Assembly: GCF_004010055.1 (NCBI RefSeq)
Contig: NZ_RQVT01000050.1
Span: 248,001-312,000 of the forward strand
Source of the DNA: Psychroflexus aestuariivivens
Lineage (GTDB): Bacteria; Bacteroidota; Bacteroidia; Flavobacteriales; Flavobacteriaceae
Direction of reading: 5' to 3'
Length of the DNA stretch: 64,000 bases
Shown here: positions 26,237 through 33,718 of the stretch, in pieces
How positions within the stretch are numbered: position 1 is the first letter of the stretch
Layout: the number at the start of each line of letters is the position of its first letter
Notes under the pieces: generated by a model
The model's database searches: none
Seen by the model: the letters and a program-made list of their open reading frames with translations, nothing else
Told to the model about the DNA's origin: nothing
Program-made: the position numbers and the translations under genes

Positions 26237-27253
26237 TTAAAGCAAATGAATGCCTTGTTCAGCTAGTGTTTTGCGCATAGTTTCTGGCCAAATACTGACT
26301 TGAACCTCTCCTATGTGATGCTTTTTCAGCATAAACATACAAAGTCTGGATTGACCAATACCGCCGCCGATGCTTTGGGGCAATTCATCTTTCAAAAGCA
26401 TTTGATGAAAAGGGAATTTCAGACGGTCAGTTTTTTCCTGTAATTTGCATTGATGCATTAATGATTCAGCATTGACTCGGATGCCCATTGAAGAGATTTC
26501 AAAAGCTTTTTCTAGTTTAGGATGCCAAACTAAAATATCACCGTTGAGTCCTTTCATCCCAGTTTCACTGGTTGAACTCCAATCGTCGTAATCTGGTGCT
26601 CGGTCGTCATGAATTTTATCATCGCCCAACTTACCGCCAATTCCGATAATAAATACTGCGCCGTGAGTTTTGGTGATTCGATCTTCCCTTTCTTTTTGGG
26701 TCAAATCTGGATAAAGTTGGCGTAATTCCTCGCTATGAATAAATGTAATATTTTTCGGTAAAGTTGATTTTAAATCTGGAAATTGTATTTCTACTAGTTT
26801 TTCAACTTCGGTTATAGCTTCATAAATTTTCTGTACAGTAGTTTTCAAAGTTTGAAGATTTCTATGTTCTGGTAAGATGTGTTTTTCCCAATCCCATTGG
26901 TCAACATAAAGTGAATGAATTGGAGAAAGGATTTCGTCGGTTCTTAAAGCACGCATATCTGTCCAAATACCTTGTCCTACTGGAATATCATATTTGCCAA
27001 GGATTTGGCGTTTCCATTTGGCTAAAGATTGTACCACTTCGCCAGATTCTTCCCCCATAGATTTTATGGGAAATTTTACTGGACGCTCAACGCCACATAA
27101 ATCATCGTTGATTCCTGTGTGTTTTTGAACAATTATCGGAGCAGAAATTTTCGATAAATGTAGCTTTTCTGCCAAGGCTTTTGAAAATTCATCTTTGACT
27201 AATTGGATGGCTTTTTCTTTAACTAAAAATGAGGTTTGAGTTTGTGTAATCAT
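26237..27253 (-). CDS. asnA: Aspartate--ammonia ligase (asparagine synthetase A)
   Basis: The 338-residue protein has AsnA features: KHTGINDDLCGVERPVKF, DMRALRTDE, FIIGIGGKLGDDKIHDDRAP, and the class II synthetase-like motif 3 GGGIGQSRLCMFML. It makes asparagine from aspartate, ammonia and ATP in the cytoplasm. Expression appears to be controlled by the 311-bp leader: two successive Asn-rich leader peptides, each followed by an intrinsic terminator with an alternative antiterminator pairing. The ATG lies 38 bases past the second terminator. It converges with hemF. Confidence 0.97.
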   Translation of the reverse strand: MITQTQTSFLVKEKAIQLVKDEFSKALAEKLHLSKISAPIIVQKHTGINDDLCGVERPVKFPIKSMGEESGEVVQSLAKWKRQILGKYDIPVGQGIWTDMRALRTDEILSPIHSLYVDQWDWEKHILPEHRNLQTLKTTVQKIYEAITEVEKLVEIQFPDLKSTLPKNITFIHSEELRQLYPDLTQKEREDRITKTHGAVFIIGIGGKLGDDKIHDDRAPDYDDWSSTSETGMKGLNGDILVWHPKLEKAFEISSMGIRVNAESLMHQCKLQEKTDRLKFPFHQMLLKDELPQSIGGGIGQSRLCMFMLKKHHIGEVQVSIWPETMRKTLAEQGIHLL

Positions 27254-27290
27254 GACTTTTGTTTTTAAATTATTATTTGTTTTGAGGTAT

Positions 27291-27320
27291 AAAAAAAGCC
27301 CGTTTTACTAAAAACGAGCT
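27291..27320 (-). terminator. asnA attenuator terminator 2
   Basis: On the minus strand AGCTCGTTTT-TAGT-AAAACGGGCT forms a 10-bp stem (one G-T pair) followed by six T, 37 bases before asnA. Its 5' arm GCTCGTTT (27319-27312) can instead pair with AAACGAGC (27348-27341) at the stop codon of leader peptide 2, a perfect 8-bp antiterminator. Confidence 0.88.
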
Positions 27321-27347
27321 GGAAAATTTTGACAATATTTGCTCGTT

Positions 27348-27398
27348 TCACGGTGGTGAATTACTGAAGTTTACATTATAATTGATTGCGTTTCTCAT
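27348..27398 (-). CDS. Asn-rich leader peptide 2 of asnA (16 aa)
   Basis: The frame ATG...TGA encodes MRNAINYNVNFSNSPP: five of 16 residues are Asn, at positions 3, 6, 8, 10 and 13. The stop codon abuts the antiterminator segment AAACGAGC. If ribosomes stall at Asn codons when charged Asn-tRNA is scarce, that segment is free to pair with the terminator arm and transcription continues; if they reach the stop they mask it and terminator 2 forms. Mechanism inferred by analogy to trp/his leaders. Confidence 0.72.
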   Translation of the reverse strand: MRNAINYNVNFSNSPP

Positions 27399-27409
27399 TT
27401 TTTTTCAAC

Positions 27410-27440
27410 AAAAAAAGCCTTTCCACATCGGAAAGGCTTT
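27410..27440 (-). terminator. asnA attenuator terminator 1
   Basis: On the minus strand AAAGCCTTTCC-GATGT-GGAAAGGCTTT is a perfect 11-bp stem continuing into a T7 run. The 5' arm (AGCCTTTCCG) can alternatively pair with CGGATAGGCT (27479-27470) at the end of leader peptide 1, nine of ten bases. It also sits where a plain terminator of the M13 peptidase gene would, so it may do both jobs. Confidence 0.85.
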
Positions 27441-27464
27441 TAATAAATTTATACTTTATTTAAA

Positions 27465-27533
27465 TCAATAGCCTATCCGCAATTCAAAATTTGAATTGTT
27501 ATTATTGCTATTATTTAAATTGATTTGTATCAT
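27465..27533 (-). CDS. Asn-rich leader peptide 1 of asnA (22 aa)
   Basis: The frame starts ATG ATA CAA ATC and ends TAT TGA. It encodes MIQINLNNSNNNN, then SNFELRIGY: eight Asn among 22 residues, clustered at positions 5-15. The last codons (CGG ATA GGC TAT) form the antiterminator segment for terminator 1, 30-40 bases downstream. Eight Asn codons in so short a frame directly upstream of the Asn biosynthetic gene are hard to explain by AT-richness alone, though AAT and AAC are favoured in AT-rich DNA. Confidence 0.75.
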   Translation of the reverse strand: MIQINLNNSNNNNSNFELRIGY

Positions 27534-27541
27534 AACTTAAG

Positions 27542-27572
27542 TAAAGTTAATTTAATTTTTGGAACTACCAAA
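27542..27572 (-). promoter_or_regulatory. Candidate asnA leader promoter
   Basis: On the minus strand TTTG (27572-27569) and TAACTTTA (27549-27542, one mismatch to TAnnTTTG) are separated by 19 bp, the usual Bacteroidota -33/-7 spacing. The -33 element overlaps the last codons of the M13 peptidase gene. Transcription would start only a few bases before leader peptide 1, leaving almost no 5' leader. Confidence 0.5.
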
Positions 27573-29628
27573 TTCTCACACGATCTTCTGGAGCAATGTA
27601 AAGCTCATCGCTTTCTTTCACATCGAAAGCATCATAAAATGCATCTACATTTTGTAACGGCACATAAGCTCTGTACATTCCTGGAGAATGTGGATCTGTT
27701 TTGATTTTTGTTTCCAAAGCTTCGTCTCTCATTTTGGTTCTCCAAACAGTTGCCCATGACATAAAAAATCTTTGCTCAGGTGTGAAACCATCAATTTTAC
27801 CTGGCTTGCCAGTTTTTTCCAAGTGCATTTGTAAACCATCGTAAGCGCCTAAAACACCACCTAAATCACCAATATTTTCTCCTAAAGTGAATTTTCCATT
27901 GATGTAAACGCTATCTAGAACTTCAATACTACTGTAGAGTTCAGCTAACTTTTCACCCCTTTCAGTAAATTTTTCTAAATCTTCGTCTGTCCACCAATTT
28001 TTCAAGTTACCGTTTGCATCAAATCTAGCACCACTATCATCAAATGCGTGAGATATTTCGTGACCGATAACGGCACCAATTCCACCATAATTAACAGCAT
28101 CATCTGCTTCATAGTCATAAAACGGAGGTTGTAAAATAGCCGCAGGAAAAACAATTTCGTTATACAAAGGATTGAAATACGCATTGACAGTTTGTGGTGA
28201 CATACCCCACTTAGTTTTGTCAACAGGTTTGCCTATTTTGCTTAAATTATCTCTATAATTCCATTCAGAAACAGCCAACATATTTTCGTAAAAAGTGTTT
28301 TCAGGATTTACTTCCAATTCACTGTAATCCTCAAATTCATCAGGATAGCCGATTTTTACAGTAAATTTATCTAGCTTTTCTATGGCTTGTACTTTAGTGT
28401 CTTCAGTCATCCAATCTAAGTTGTTAATTCTATTTTTAAAAGCCAGAATCACATTGTCTACCATTTTTTCTGCTTTTTCTTTGGCTTCTGGTGGAAATTT
28501 TTGGTCAACATAAAGTTTTCCAACCGCTTCACCAATTGTCCCGTTGACTACAGAAAGCGCTCGTTCATCAAGTGGTCTTTGTGCTTTTGCACCACTCAAA
28601 GTCTTACTGTAGAACTCCCAGTTTCTGGTTGCTAATTCCGTAGAAAGTTGACTTGCAGCATCATTGATAGTTGCCCATTGCATCAAAGTTTTTAAATCTT
28701 CAATATCACTTTCCATCATTATTTGATCAAGTGCTTTCATGTATTTCGGTTCCATAACCAAAACTGTATCAGGTTGTTTTTCAATCCCCAATCGGGTTAT
28801 GAAATCCTGCCAATCTATAGAAGATACAACAGTTCCTAGATCTTTGACCGCATATCTATTGTTGAAATTTCTAAAATCCCTTCTAGCAACTTTGTCTAAT
28901 CTTGGTTCAGCTAATTTGGTTTCATAAGCCAAAATAGTTTCTGCTTTTTTATTTGCTTCTTCTTGAGAAATACCGAAATAAGGCAACATTTTTGCTATAT
29001 GTAACTTATACTTTTCTCGTATTTCCTTAGAATTCTCATCATCCTCAAGATAATAATCACGATCTGGTAAGCCTAAACTTCCATTCCCGATGTAAGCAAC
29101 ATTCATATTACTATCATCTGGGTCAGAATAGACAGACAAACCAAAAAATGGTGCAGAAACAGTAGAAGGATGTTCAGCTAGTAAATTCTGAATATCTTTT
29201 ACGTTTTTAACAGCATCAATTTTTTCTAAAGTTGGCATGATTGGTTTCACACCAGCTTCATCTCTAGACACAGTATCCATGATAGAATTGAACACCTGAA
29301 TGGCTTTGCCTTGGTCCGATTTTGCATCATATTTACCAGAAGATTCTGCTTTTTTCAAAATTTCTAAAACATCATTATCTGTATTTTTTCTTAAAATTTG
29401 AAATCCACCCCAAGACGTTCTATCGTCAGGAATTTCAGCAGTTTTCATCCAATTGCCATTCACATAACTATAAAAATCGTCTTGTGGCTGCACCGTTGTA
29501 TCCATATATTTAACCTGAATACCGTGGGTTTTTTCCTCCTTTGTTTCCTTGCTTTTATCATTACTTTGACAAGAAAACAGTAAAGTTGCTGCTGTCATTG
29601 ACATCAGCGATAGTTTAAGCTTTTTCAT
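27565..29628 (-). CDS. M13 family metallopeptidase (PepO/neprilysin-like) lipoprotein
   Basis: The 687-residue protein has a lipoprotein signal (MTAATLLFSC, Cys 20) and both M13 zinc motifs: VIGHEISHAFDDSGARFD and ENIGDLGG. The C-terminal AFYDAFDVKESDELYI region is typical. It should cleave short peptides at the periplasmic or outer face. Length and domain order are complete. The only terminator downstream is the hairpin that belongs to the asnA leader. Confidence 0.95.
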   Translation of the reverse strand: MKKLKLSLMSMTAATLLFSCQSNDKSKETKEEKTHGIQVKYMDTTVQPQDDFYSYVNGNWMKTAEIPDDRTSWGGFQILRKNTDNDVLEILKKAESSGKYDAKSDQGKAIQVFNSIMDTVSRDEAGVKPIMPTLEKIDAVKNVKDIQNLLAEHPSTVSAPFFGLSVYSDPDDSNMNVAYIGNGSLGLPDRDYYLEDDENSKEIREKYKLHIAKMLPYFGISQEEANKKAETILAYETKLAEPRLDKVARRDFRNFNNRYAVKDLGTVVSSIDWQDFITRLGIEKQPDTVLVMEPKYMKALDQIMMESDIEDLKTLMQWATINDAASQLSTELATRNWEFYSKTLSGAKAQRPLDERALSVVNGTIGEAVGKLYVDQKFPPEAKEKAEKMVDNVILAFKNRINNLDWMTEDTKVQAIEKLDKFTVKIGYPDEFEDYSELEVNPENTFYENMLAVSEWNYRDNLSKIGKPVDKTKWGMSPQTVNAYFNPLYNEIVFPAAILQPPFYDYEADDAVNYGGIGAVIGHEISHAFDDSGARFDANGNLKNWWTDEDLEKFTERGEKLAELYSSIEVLDSVYINGKFTLGENIGDLGGVLGAYDGLQMHLEKTGKPGKIDGFTPEQRFFMSWATVWRTKMRDEALETKIKTDPHSPGMYRAYVPLQNVDAFYDAFDVKESDELYIAPEDRVRIW

Positions 29629-29690
29629 ACTTATTTTTATTTGAAATATTTTGATAAAAATACGCTTTTTTATTAAATTAATAATGAATT

Positions 29691-30185
29691 TCAGTTTTGT
29701 TGATTTTTCATGAAATTTTGATCGTGCTCAGATTTCGATTCGTTTAGATTTTTCACCAATTCGTTAGGAACGACAATGGATAAAACATAATGTTGAATTT
29801 TCCACTGCCCATCTTTCAAAACCAAAACGCCAGAACCACGACAAATCCCCATATGGTCAGAATTGAGCAATTCATCAAACCAAGCAAAATTCTGAGCAGA
29901 ACTTATATAAACATGACGCTCTACAGGTGAAAATGTCCACGCTTTTCCTTTGTTGAAATATGGTTTTGAAAAAGATTTAAATTCTTCAAAAGACCAATTT
30001 TCAGACGCATCTGTGCCTATGAAATGAGAATCTTCGGTCATCAACCCAAAATAATTTTCAAAATTAGCTTCAGAAGCAGCTTCATGCCAAGCGTCGATGA
30101 CTTGGTTAATTTGTGAATTCTCTTCCTGTGCTTGACTTGCACTTGCAAAGCCAAGAATCAATAAAATCTGAAAAAATAACTTCAT
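29691..30185 (-). CDS. Secreted NTF2/SnoaL-like protein
   Basis: The 164-residue protein has a cleavable signal peptide (LILGFASASQAQ) and a cone-shaped NTF2-like domain: INQVIDAWHEAASEANFENY, DSHFIGTDASENW, a W-rich strand, and the DGQWKIQHYVLS end. Such SnoaL-like domains bind or isomerise small molecules; the role here is unknown. It precedes the M13 peptidase on the same strand by 62 bases and may be co-transcribed. Confidence 0.82.
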   Translation of the reverse strand: MKLFFQILLILGFASASQAQEENSQINQVIDAWHEAASEANFENYFGLMTEDSHFIGTDASENWSFEEFKSFSKPYFNKGKAWTFSPVERHVYISSAQNFAWFDELLNSDHMGICRGSGVLVLKDGQWKIQHYVLSIVVPNELVKNLNESKSEHDQNFMKNQQN

Positions 30186-30282
30186 ATTTTAAATTTTAAA
30201 CAATTTCAATTAGGTGTTTCATTTAAACTTTTACCAATTCAATAATAGAATTAATATCTGTTTTTTGTGAAACGAATTTAAG

Positions 30283-30290
30283 TAAATTTG
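30283..30290 (+). promoter_or_regulatory. -7 box of glnS
   Basis: TAAATTTG matches TAnnTTTG, 17 bases before the glnS ATG; a TTTTTTG run 15-20 bases upstream may act as -33. Confidence 0.5.
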
Positions 30291-30307
30291 TAAACTAAAT
30301 TTCAATT

Positions 30308-31978
30308 ATGTCAACAGAGAAAAAACCTTTGAATTTTATAGAGCAAATCATCGAAGAAGATCTGAAAAACGATTATAAAATCAGCGATTTAAAGTTTCGT
30401 TTTCCTCCAGAACCCAATGGTTTTCTTCACATAGGACACGCCTCTTCAATTTGTCTCAATTTCGGTTTAGGTGAAAAATACAAAGCGCCAGTAAACCTGA
30501 GATTCGACGATACCAACCCGATTAAAGAGGAAACTGTTTATGTAGACTCTATTAAAAAAGATGTGGCTTGGCTTGGTTTCAAATGGGCTGAAGAATGTTA
30601 TGCTTCAGATTATTTTGAACAGTTATACAATTGGTCGGTAGATTTGATTAAAACTGGCGATGCTTATGTTGACAGCCAGACCTCTGAAGCCATTGCTGAA
30701 CAAAAAGGTACGCCAACAAAACCTGGCACTGCCAGTCCATATAGATCGCGCTCTGTTGAAGAGAATTTATCGCTTTTTGAAGACATGAAAAATGGAGATA
30801 CTGCTGAAAAAGCTCACGTTTTACGAGCTAAAATCGACATGTCTTCACCAAATATGATTATGCGTGATCCTGTAATGTATCGTTGTTTACACAAAGCGCA
30901 TCACCGCACAGGAAACGATTGGAAAATTTACCCAATGTACGATTGGGCACATGGTGAATCTGATTTTATAGAATCGATTTCTCATTCATTTTGTACTTTG
31001 GAGTTTTTGCCTCATCGTGAATTGTATAATTGGTTTGTAGAGCGTGTTGGCAAACCCGAAGATTTGAAACCAAAACAACGTGAATTTGCACGTAGAAATC
31101 TGAGTCATACTGTAGTGAGTAAAAGAAAACTTGCCCAACTCGTAGAAAAAAATATCGTGTCGTCATGGGACGATCCTAGAATGCCAACCATTTCTGGATT
31201 GCGTCGTCGTGGATACACGCCGGAATCTATAAGAAATTTTGCCGATAGTATTGGAATTGGCAAACGTGAAAATATGATAGACGTGGCGCATTTGGAATTT
31301 TGTGTTAGAGACGATCTGAATAAAAAAGCGCCACGTGTAATGGGCGTTTTAGATCCTCTAAAACTCGTTATTACCAATTATCCAGAAGACCAAACTGAAT
31401 GGTTAGAAGCAGAAAATAATCCTGAAGATGAATCTGCTGGTTCAAGAGAAATGCCGTTTTCCAAAGAACTTTACATCGAAAAAGAAGATTTCAGAGAAGA
31501 AGCCAATCGTAAGTTTTTCCGATTGAAACTTGGTAAAGAGGTCCGTTTGAAAAACGCCTACATCATCAAAGCTGAAGATGTGGTGAAAGATGAAGATGGA
31601 AATATTCTAGAAGTTCACTGCACTTACGATCCTGAAAGTAAAAGCGGAAGCGGCACAGAAGCTTCTAAACGAAAAGTGAAAGGCACATTGCATTGGGTTT
31701 CTATTCCTGAAGCAGTAGAAGCTGAAGTTAGATTGTACGATCGTTTGTTTAGCGTAGAAGATCCAACCGCAGACAAAGACAAAGATTTCATCGATTTTAT
31801 CAATCCTGAATCTTTAGAAGTTACCAAAGCTTATGTAGAACCAAGTTTGAAAAGCGCAAAACCAGAAGACAAAGTTCAGTTTCAGCGCATTGGTTATTTT
31901 TGTGTAGATCAAGATTCTACTTCAGACCACTTGGTTTTCAACAGAACTGTGACATTACGCGACAATTGGAAAAAGTAA
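30308..31978 (+). CDS. glnS: Glutamine--tRNA ligase
   Basis: The 556-residue class I synthetase has the HIGH motif in PPEPNGFLHIGHASS (about residues 36-50), the KMSKS-like VVSKRKL, and the two C-terminal anticodon-binding beta barrels. It charges tRNA-Gln directly, so this organism need not rely on transamidation for Gln-tRNA. Single-gene unit with a perfect -7 box and a downstream hairpin. Confidence 0.97.
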   Translation: MSTEKKPLNFIEQIIEEDLKNDYKISDLKFRFPPEPNGFLHIGHASSICLNFGLGEKYKAPVNLRFDDTNPIKEETVYVDSIKKDVAWLGFKWAEECYASDYFEQLYNWSVDLIKTGDAYVDSQTSEAIAEQKGTPTKPGTASPYRSRSVEENLSLFEDMKNGDTAEKAHVLRAKIDMSSPNMIMRDPVMYRCLHKAHHRTGNDWKIYPMYDWAHGESDFIESISHSFCTLEFLPHRELYNWFVERVGKPEDLKPKQREFARRNLSHTVVSKRKLAQLVEKNIVSSWDDPRMPTISGLRRRGYTPESIRNFADSIGIGKRENMIDVAHLEFCVRDDLNKKAPRVMGVLDPLKLVITNYPEDQTEWLEAENNPEDESAGSREMPFSKELYIEKEDFREEANRKFFRLKLGKEVRLKNAYIIKAEDVVKDEDGNILEVHCTYDPESKSGSGTEASKRKVKGTLHWVSIPEAVEAEVRLYDRLFSVEDPTADKDKDFIDFINPESLEVTKAYVEPSLKSAKPEDKVQFQRIGYFCVDQDSTSDHLVFNRTVTLRDNWKK

Positions 31979-32010
31979 TTTTTTCAAATAAATTCTAATT
32001 TCAATATTTT

Positions 32011-32053
32011 GTGGAAATTGCATTTTTAGTCTTTCTGAAAATGCAATTTTCAC
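32011..32053 (+). terminator. Hairpin downstream of glnS
   Basis: A long stem, GTG-AAATTGCATTTT pairing with AAAATGCAATTT-CAC, lies 32 bases after the glnS stop. Its T-tract is interrupted, so it is a probable rather than a textbook terminator. Confidence 0.6.
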
Positions 32054-32124
32054 ATTTATTTAGAATGTATTGAAAACTTATTTTTTCTCAAAAATGTTTT
32101 CTTTGACAAGCTAATTTGCTTTTT

Positions 32125-33027
32125 ATGCTCAAAATCGCTTTTCATCCCATCTACAAACATCCTTTGCCAGAAGGACATCGTTTTCCGATGGAAAAATATG
32201 ACTTACTTCCAAAACAATTGTTATACGAAGGTACTTGTGTGGAAGATAATTTTTTCCAGCCACAAATTCCTGAAGATGAATTTATTCTGAAAGCGCATGA
32301 CAAATCTTACGTTGAAGCACTTTACAATTTAAAAATTGAACCAAGGGTTGCCAGAAAAATAGGCTTTCCACTTTCCGAGGAATTGGTGGAACGGGAACGA
32401 ATTATTGCCGATGGCACTTTGAAAGCCTGCGATTTTGCTTTAGAATATGGCATTGCTATGAATATTGCAGGCGGAACACATCACGCCTACTCCAATCGAG
32501 GCGAAGCTTTTTGCATGCTTAATGACCAAGCGATTGGTGCACATTATGTGTTGTCCAAAAGAGGATTCAACAAAATTCTAATTGTAGATTTAGATGTTCA
32601 TCAGGGCAATGGTACGGCCGAAATTTTTCAAAACGATGATCGTGTGTTTACATTTTCTATGCATGGCAAAAGTAATTACCCATTCAAAAAGGAAATTTCA
32701 GATTTGGACATTCCACTTCCAGATTCTTGTAAAGACGATGAATTTCTTTCTGAATTGGAACAAAATTTACCGAAACTAATTGATAAAGTGAAACCAGATT
32801 TTATTTTCTACTTATCTGGTGTAGACATTTTAGAAACGGATAAATTAGGAAAATTAGCATGCACGGTAAAAGGCTGCAAACAAAGAGATGAGTTTGTATT
32901 TGAAACATGCCAGAAACATCAAATTCCTGTAGAAGTAAGCATGGGAGGCGGTTATTCAAAAGACATCAAAACCATTATAGATGCTCATGCCAATACTTAT
33001 AGAGTTGCACAATATATGTTTTTCTGA
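32125..33027 (+). CDS. Histone deacetylase-like amidohydrolase
   Basis: The 300-residue protein carries the arginase/HDAC-fold motifs: NIAGGTHHAYSNRGEAFC with the paired histidines, zinc ligands in VDLDVHQGNGT and in SGVDILETDKLG, and the GGGY with the transition-state Tyr near 278. Bacterial members deacetylate acetylated amines, polyamines or acetoin-related substrates; the actual substrate here is unknown. The ATG at 32125 is chosen over a TTG three codons earlier, since family members begin LKIAFHPIY. Confidence 0.9.
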   Translation: MLKIAFHPIYKHPLPEGHRFPMEKYDLLPKQLLYEGTCVEDNFFQPQIPEDEFILKAHDKSYVEALYNLKIEPRVARKIGFPLSEELVERERIIADGTLKACDFALEYGIAMNIAGGTHHAYSNRGEAFCMLNDQAIGAHYVLSKRGFNKILIVDLDVHQGNGTAEIFQNDDRVFTFSMHGKSNYPFKKEISDLDIPLPDSCKDDEFLSELEQNLPKLIDKVKPDFIFYLSGVDILETDKLGKLACTVKGCKQRDEFVFETCQKHQIPVEVSMGGGYSKDIKTIIDAHANTYRVAQYMFF

Positions 33028-33028
33028 A

Positions 33029-33496
33029 TTAGCGTTTCCAACTTACACCCTTCAGCATTAAAGCTGTTCTTAAAACATCTTTTTGACTCACAATACCAAT
33101 AATAATTCCATCTTCAACTACTGGAAATCGGCGGCGTTTTGAACTCAAAAACGAATTGGCAGCATCAAATAAATTGACATCAGGAGAAATTACTTCAACA
33201 TTTTTCGACATGTATTTAGAGACGCTTGTATCTTCCATTGGCATGTTATAATATCGACTTTCTGAGATATGTTTAATGCAATCGCCTTCAGAAATAATAC
33301 CGATGACTTGTTTTTGCCTGTTAACCACTGGCCCACCAGAAACACGATATTTAATGAGTGCATCCACAACTTCCAAGATATTTTGATCTTCGGTGAATAA
33401 AATCATATTTTTTGACATACAATCTCTGACCGTTATTTTCTCTGCTTTTACGTTTGCTTCACCAACATGCTTGCCTTGAAAACTTTTAATACCCAT
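33029..33496 (-). CDS. CBS-domain protein (tandem CBS pair)
   Basis: The 155 residues are almost entirely a CBS pair: VRDCMSKNMILFTEDQNILE (about 23-42) and VSKYMSKNVEVISPDVNLFD (about 90-110), each followed by the RxPVV and GIIS/GIVSQKD pattern. CBS pairs bind adenine nucleotides and regulate attached or partner proteins. No partner domain is present. It ends two bases from the convergent HDAC-like gene. Confidence 0.9.
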   Translation of the reverse strand: MGIKSFQGKHVGEANVKAEKITVRDCMSKNMILFTEDQNILEVVDALIKYRVSGGPVVNRQKQVIGIISEGDCIKHISESRYYNMPMEDTSVSKYMSKNVEVISPDVNLFDAANSFLSSKRRRFPVVEDGIIIGIVSQKDVLRTALMLKGVSWKR

Positions 33497-33690
33497 AATG
33501 TTTTAATTTGACATTAAAGTAATAAAAATATTCAACATAAATCAACATTTTGTTAATGAAATTACATTTATCATATTTTAAAAACGAATAGTTTATAAAG
33601 TCATGAAATTTTATTTCAAGTGAAATATAACATTATAAGAATTTGTCACACTTTTAAGCTTAGTTTTCAGGATTCAGAAGTATGAACAAT

Positions 33691-33698
33691 TAAATTTG
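33691..33698 (+). promoter_or_regulatory. -7 box of the ABC exporter gene
   Basis: TAAATTTG matches TAnnTTTG, 20 bases before the ATG at 33719. The rest of the 220-bp gap from 33497 shows nothing clear. Confidence 0.5.
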
Positions 33699-33718
33699 CA
33701 CAAAATTTTACTCTAAGC

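Noticed and set aside
32116-32124. TTG start for the HDAC-like gene
   Set aside because: ATG three codons later gives the usual family N-terminus.
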